Origin: Pseudomonadota bacterium
GTDB taxonomy: Bacteria > Pseudomonadota > Gammaproteobacteria > Xanthomonadales > Rhodanobacteraceae
Reading direction: 5' to 3'
Assembly: GCA_021783385.1 (NCBI GenBank)
Contig: JAJXTX010000010.1
Span: forward strand, 1-10,909
Length of the DNA stretch: 10,909 bases
The position numbers were made by a program, and so were the translations under genes. Shown here piece after piece: positions 7,984 to 10,909 of this stretch (position 1 is its first letter; each line of letters opens with the position of its first letter). The notes under the pieces were generated by a model. The model worked only from the letters and a program-made list of their open reading frames with translations. It made no database searches and was not told the origin of the DNA.

Positions 7984-9774
7984 TCAGGCCAGCTCGGGCA
8001 GGCTGGCCACGCCCGCCTCGATCGCGGCCTGGTGCATCAGGCAGCGCGGCAGAATACGCGCGAAGTAGAAGCTGGCGGTGTCGCGCTTGGCCTGCCTGAA
8101 CGCGGCAGACTGCGCGCCGGCTTCGGCCGCGGCCACGCTGCGCGCCCACAGGTAGGCCAGCGCGACGTAACCGGAGTAGTACAGGTAGTCGCTGGCGGCG
8201 GCGCCGAGTTCCTCCGGATTGGCCTGCACGCGCTGGGCCAGCTTCATGGTCATGTCGCCCCACTGCTTCGCGTACACGGCCAGCGGTCCGATCAGCGCAC
8301 GCAGCGCCGCGTCCCCGCTGTGCTGCTGGCAGAACGCGCTGATCTCCTCCAGGAAGTGCTTGAAGCCCACCCCCTGCAGCTGGAGGATCTTGCGTCCCAG
8401 CAGGTCGGCCGCCTGGATCCCGGTGGTGCCCTCGTACAGCGTGGTGATGCGGGCGTCGCGGGCGAACTGCTCCATGCCGTTCTCGCCGATGTAGCCGTGG
8501 CCGCCGTAAATCTGCAGTGCCTCCTTGGTGCATTCGATTGACAGCTCGGTGACCACGCCCTTGGAGATCGGGATCAGGAAGGCCGCCAGCTCGCCGGCCT
8601 TCTGGCGCGCGGCCGGATCGGTGGCGCGGGCCTCGATGTCGGCCTGCAGTGCGTTGTACAGCACCAGCAGGCGCGAGCCCTCGACGAAGGCGCGCTGGGT
8701 CAGCAGCATGCGCCGCACGTCCGGCTGCACCAGCAGGTTGTCGGCCGGCTTGTCGGGAAATTTCGCCCCGGACAGCGCACGCGACTGCAGCCGCTCGCGC
8801 GCGTAGTTGAGGCTGTTCTGCAGCGCGCGTTCGGCCAGCGCCAGGCCCTGCACGCCCACCGCGAGGCGCGCGGCATTCATCATGGTGAACATCGCCGCCA
8901 GGCCCTTGTGCGGGTGGCCGATCAGATAGCCTTCGGCACCGTCGAAATTCATCACGCAGGTGGCCGAGCCCTTGATGCCCATCTTGTGCTCGATCGCGCC
9001 GGCGAAAGCGCTGTTGCGCTCGCCCAGCGAGCCGTCGGTGTTGAGCTTGAACTTGGGCACGATGAACATCGAGATGCCGCGACTGCCGGCCGGGGCGTCG
9101 GGCAGGCGCGCCAGCACCAGGTGCACGATGTTCTCGGTGAGGTCGTGCTCGCCGGCGCTGATGAAGATCTTGGTGCCCGAAATCTTGTACAGGTCGGCGT
9201 CGTGCAGGCCCTTGCCGGCGGGCTCGGCGCGGGTCTTCAGCAGGCCCAGGTCGGAGCCGGCCTGCGGCTCGGTGAGGCACATGGTGCCGGTCCAGCGACC
9301 CTCGACAATCGGCTTCATGTACAGCTGGCGGTGCCACTCCTCGCCGTGCAGTTCGAGCGCGTGGCAGGCGCCTTCGGACAGCAGCGGATACAGGCTCCAC
9401 GCCAGGTTGCCGCTCTGGAACAGCTCGGTGGTGGCGGTGCCCAGCACTGCCGGCAGCGCCTGGCCGCCGTAGGCCTCGGGCATCGTCAGGCCGGCCCAGC
9501 CGCCGCCGGCGAACTGCTCGAACGCCTCCTTGAAGCCCTTCGGCGTGGTCACCGTGCGGGTGGCCTTGTCGTAGCGGCAGCCTTCCACGTCACCGGACCA
9601 GTTGGTCGGGGCCAGCACCTGTTCGGCCAGCTTGCCGGCCTCCTCCAGCACCGCATCGAGCAGGTCGCGGGTGTGACCCTCGCCGCCCTCCAGACCGGTG
9701 AGCACGGCCTCGGCACCGAGTACGTCGAAGAGGGCGAAGCGCTGGTCGTCCAGGGGGGCCTTGTAGATGGTCAT
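7984..9774 (-). CDS. Acyl-CoA dehydrogenase of the long DmdC-like type
   Basis: A 596-aa FAD flavoenzyme that introduces a double bond between C2 and C3 of an acyl-CoA. The start MTIYKAPLDDQRFALFDVL is the short N-terminal extension typical of the ~600-aa group. The core then follows: MCLTEPQAGSD (165-175) lining the flavin, IEHKMGIKGSATC (261-273), and YGGHGYIGENGMEQFARDAR in the C-terminal helical domain. LYEGTTGIQA holds the likely catalytic base Glu448, in the position of Glu435 of 3-methylmercaptopropionyl-CoA dehydrogenase DmdC. The last ~120 residues are the extra C-terminal domain of this group. Substrate is open: medium/long-chain acyl-CoA, or an unusual acyl-CoA as in DmdC. The Shine-Dalgarno GAAGGA is 7-12 bases upstream. 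It follows the lipoprotein gene by 37 bases, probably in one operon, and ends before a strong terminator. Confidence 0.93.
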   Translation of the reverse strand: MTIYKAPLDDQRFALFDVLGAEAVLTGLEGGEGHTRDLLDAVLEEAGKLAEQVLAPTNWSGDVEGCRYDKATRTVTTPKGFKEAFEQFAGGGWAGLTMPEAYGGQALPAVLGTATTELFQSGNLAWSLYPLLSEGACHALELHGEEWHRQLYMKPIVEGRWTGTMCLTEPQAGSDLGLLKTRAEPAGKGLHDADLYKISGTKIFISAGEHDLTENIVHLVLARLPDAPAGSRGISMFIVPKFKLNTDGSLGERNSAFAGAIEHKMGIKGSATCVMNFDGAEGYLIGHPHKGLAAMFTMMNAARLAVGVQGLALAERALQNSLNYARERLQSRALSGAKFPDKPADNLLVQPDVRRMLLTQRAFVEGSRLLVLYNALQADIEARATDPAARQKAGELAAFLIPISKGVVTELSIECTKEALQIYGGHGYIGENGMEQFARDARITTLYEGTTGIQAADLLGRKILQLQGVGFKHFLEEISAFCQQHSGDAALRALIGPLAVYAKQWGDMTMKLAQRVQANPEELGAAASDYLYYSGYVALAYLWARSVAAAEAGAQSAAFRQAKRDTASFYFARILPRCLMHQAAIEAGVASLPELA

Positions 9775-9811
9775 CGCGGTTTCCTTCGGTTGAAAGCGGG
9801 CGGGGTGGGTG

Positions 9812-10294
9812 TCAGCGGTAGGTATTGGCCAGGCCGGGTACCGGCGAGAGCCAGTCGTTGCCGCTGAAGTCGAAACTGCGCGGCTGTTTTTCCTGCTCCG
9901 GCCGCGCGCTGATGCTGCCGCTGAGGCGATAGCCGACCGAGCCGGCGCTGCCCTTGCCGGCGATCGCCTGCAGCGCCTGCGTCATGGCGGTGGTGGGCAG
10001 CACGTCGAGCTGGATCACGTCGCCGGTCAGCGCGGGAATGTCCCGCTCGAAGCGCGCATGCAGCCGGATCGGCAGCAGCGCCGCCAGCTGCAGCTCGCCG
10101 TCGAGTGACTTGAAATCCATCTCGCCATAGCTGTTGTTCTGGATGCGCACGGTCAGCTGCCACTGGCCATCCGGCCGCGCCACCAGTTCTTGGATCGTCA
10201 GCGTGGGCGGAAACACGCTCTTCTTCGGCGGCCCGCAGGCCACCAGGCCGGCGGTCAGTCCGGTCAGCAGAAAAGCTCGCAGCAGTCGTTTCAT
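9812..10294 (-). CDS. LEA_2/WHy-like small lipoprotein
   Basis: The 160-aa protein has a lipoprotein signal: basic MKRLLR, a hydrophobic stretch, and the lipobox LVAC with Cys20 followed by Gly, which predicts an outer-membrane-anchored periplasmic lipoprotein. Residues about 28-150 form a beta-rich domain (LTIQELVARPDGQWQLTV, then IQNNSYGEMDFKSLDGELQL) with the N-x-S/P-x-x-x-x-x-x-L pattern of LEA type 2/WHy domains, which often occur in small bacterial lipoproteins of unknown role. The ATG at 10294 has GAGGTGAT as ribosome site, eight bases upstream; the frame is open further up but lacks start signals. It is first in a likely operon with the acyl-CoA dehydrogenase. The promoter and a palindromic operator lie directly upstream. 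The domain call is moderate; the lipoprotein call is good. Confidence 0.8.
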   Translation of the reverse strand: MKRLLRAFLLTGLTAGLVACGPPKKSVFPPTLTIQELVARPDGQWQLTVRIQNNSYGEMDFKSLDGELQLAALLPIRLHARFERDIPALTGDVIQLDVLPTTAMTQALQAIAGKGSAGSVGYRLSGSISARPEQEKQPRSFDFSGNDWLSPVPGLANTYR

Positions 10295-10304
10295 GGCGAT
10301 CACC

Positions 10305-10320
10305 TCAAACGATTGTTTGA
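10305..10320 (-). promoter_or_regulatory. Palindromic operator (TetR/PsrA-like) over the transcription start of the lipoprotein-dehydrogenase unit
   Basis: TCAAACGATTGTTTGA is two perfect 6-bp arms around GATT. It resembles the CAAAC-N4-GTTTG type of site known for PsrA-like TetR regulators of fatty-acid oxidation in gammaproteobacteria. It begins immediately downstream of a likely -10 and overlaps the Shine-Dalgarno sequence, so a bound dimer should repress. The downstream operon contains an acyl-CoA dehydrogenase, which fits an acyl-CoA-released repressor. The palindrome is seen directly; the regulator is inferred and not encoded in the window. Confidence 0.55.
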
Positions 10321-10329
10321 ATGTTAGCA
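10321..10329 (-). promoter_or_regulatory. Extended -10 promoter element for the lipoprotein-dehydrogenase unit
   Basis: The minus strand reads TGCTAACAT: TAACAT matches the -10 consensus at four of six positions and is preceded by TGn, the extended -10. No good -35 is present, which is tolerable for extended -10 promoters. The predicted start of transcription, about seven bases further on, falls inside the palindrome at 10305-10320. Confidence 0.4.
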
Positions 10330-10342
10330 GGGGTGGCGAACG

Positions 10343-10382
10343 GGGAACAGGGAAGCGCGGCAACCGGCCGCGCGGTGTTCCC
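10343..10382. repeat. Two-tier imperfect inverted repeat between the divergent lipoprotein and SET genes
   Basis: Outer arms GGGAACA (10343-10349) and TGTTCCC (10376-10382) enclose inner arms GCGCGG (10355-10360) and CCGCGC (10368-10373) around a 7-base loop. No gene reads into this spot from either side, so a terminator role is unlikely. It could be a binding site or a cruciform-prone sequence in the divergent promoter region, or chance in GC-rich DNA. The rest of this 141-base gap holds only the promoter and operator described separately. Confidence 0.4.
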
Positions 10383-10435
10383 ATCGCGCGGCACAGCGGG
10401 CATCATCGCGAGTCATTCCACGCCGCAGACCATCC

Positions 10436-10909
10436 ATGACCCGTCGCCTCATCGCCCGCCGCTCGCCGATTCACGGCAATGGCGTGTTCGCCGCCAGCGC
10501 CATCGCCAGGGGCGAGGAAATCATCCAGTACAAGGGCCGTCTGCTGACTCATGCCGAGGCCGACGAGCGGTACGGCGACGGCGGCGAAACCGGCCACACG
10601 TTCCTGTTCACGCTCAACGACCGCTACATCATCGACGCCAATCAGGGCGGCAACAGCGCGCGCTGGATCAACCACAGCTGCGCGCCGAACTGCCGCGCGC
10701 TGGTCGAGGAGAGCGCCAGCGGCGACCCGCGGCGCGACAAGGTGGTGATCGAGACGATCCGCGCGATCAAGCCTGGCGAAGAGCTGACCTACGACTACGG
10801 CATCGTGCTGGAGGTGCCGCACACCGCGCGCCTGAAAAAGCTGTGGCGCTGCCTGTGCGGCTCGCCGCGCTGCACCGGCACCTTGCTCAAGCCAAAATCC
10901 AAGCCCAAG
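10436..10909 (+). CDS. Bacterial SET-domain protein (putative lysine methyltransferase), running off the window end
   Basis: 158 codons are visible without a stop. The SET fold is complete: RRSPIHGNGVFAA at the start (the usual S-x-I-xGxG-hGh-F/A opening), GEEIIQYKG, the SAM and knot motif RWINHSCAPNC at about 81-91, then GEELTYDYG. The post-SET cysteine cluster CLCGSPRCTGTL follows, which with the NHSC cysteine normally binds zinc. The Lys-rich end (KPKSKPK) suggests the true stop is only a little beyond the window. SET proteins methylate lysines, mainly in eukaryotic chromatin; bacterial copies exist in several groups, including Xanthomonadales, and mostly have unproven targets. The ATG at 10436 is chosen because the domain begins right after it; no Shine-Dalgarno is visible. 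The gene is divergent from the lipoprotein gene. Confidence 0.88.
   Translation, partial: MTRRLIARRSPIHGNGVFAASAIARGEEIIQYKGRLLTHAEADERYGDGGETGHTFLFTLNDRYIIDANQGGNSARWINHSCAPNCRALVEESASGDPRRDKVVIETIRAIKPGEELTYDYGIVLEVPHTARLKKLWRCLCGSPRCTGTLLKPKSKPK

Noticed and set aside
8908..9867. A 319-codon plus-strand open frame antisense to the acyl-CoA dehydrogenase
   Set aside because: Mirror-frame artefact of the dehydrogenase gene; no ribosome site or family motif.
10403..10822. A 139-codon minus-strand open frame opposite the SET gene
   Set aside because: The plus strand encodes a complete set of SET and post-SET motifs; the opposite frame has none.

Overview
This window is high-GC (roughly two thirds G+C by eye), densely coding chromosomal DNA. 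Gene content and order (aroK-aroB followed by hemE, a MASE2-type diguanylate cyclase, an AdrA/DgcC relative, a DmdC-type acyl-CoA dehydrogenase, a GTAG-headed REP doublet and a bacterial SET-domain protein) suggest a gammaproteobacterium of the Xanthomonadales/Lysobacterales, most like Rhodanobacteraceae (Rhodanobacter, Dyella, Frateuria or relatives). That placement is inference from family knowledge, not from a search.

Layout. 1-866 (-): 5' part of a membrane-bound MASE2-GGDEF diguanylate cyclase whose C-terminal end lies outside the window. 1020-2717 (-): an AMP-forming fatty acyl-CoA synthetase. 2718-3019: about 300 bases without a firm gene, holding a perfect 12-bp inverted repeat and one doubtful 49-codon ORF. 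3020-6140 (-): a run of biosynthetic genes transcribed in the order aroK, aroB, [REP doublet], WGR-domain protein, hemE. aroK/aroB overlap by 4 nt (ATGA) and WGR/hemE by 1 nt (TGATG). 6188-7803 (+): a YeeZ-like NAD(P)-binding protein, a YbjQ-family protein and a small unrecognised protein, ending near a strong bidirectional terminator. 7984-10294 (-): a small LEA_2-like lipoprotein followed by a 596-aa acyl-CoA dehydrogenase, preceded by a promoter with a palindrome resembling TetR-type fatty-acid regulator operators. 10436-10909 (+): a SET-domain protein running off the window end.

How the genes fit together. aroK and aroB are two steps of the shikimate pathway. hemE is the uroporphyrinogen decarboxylase step of heme synthesis. 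The acyl-CoA synthetase and acyl-CoA dehydrogenase are activation and first-oxidation enzymes of fatty-acid or other acyl-acid catabolism, although they are in separate transcription units. No mobile element with a transposase, CRISPR array, rRNA or tRNA was seen. This is mostly an ordinary housekeeping region. The most interesting signals are the REP doublet that supplies the aroB stop codon, the palindromic operator laid over the start of the lipoprotein/dehydrogenase unit, the SET protein, and the small unexplained ORFs.
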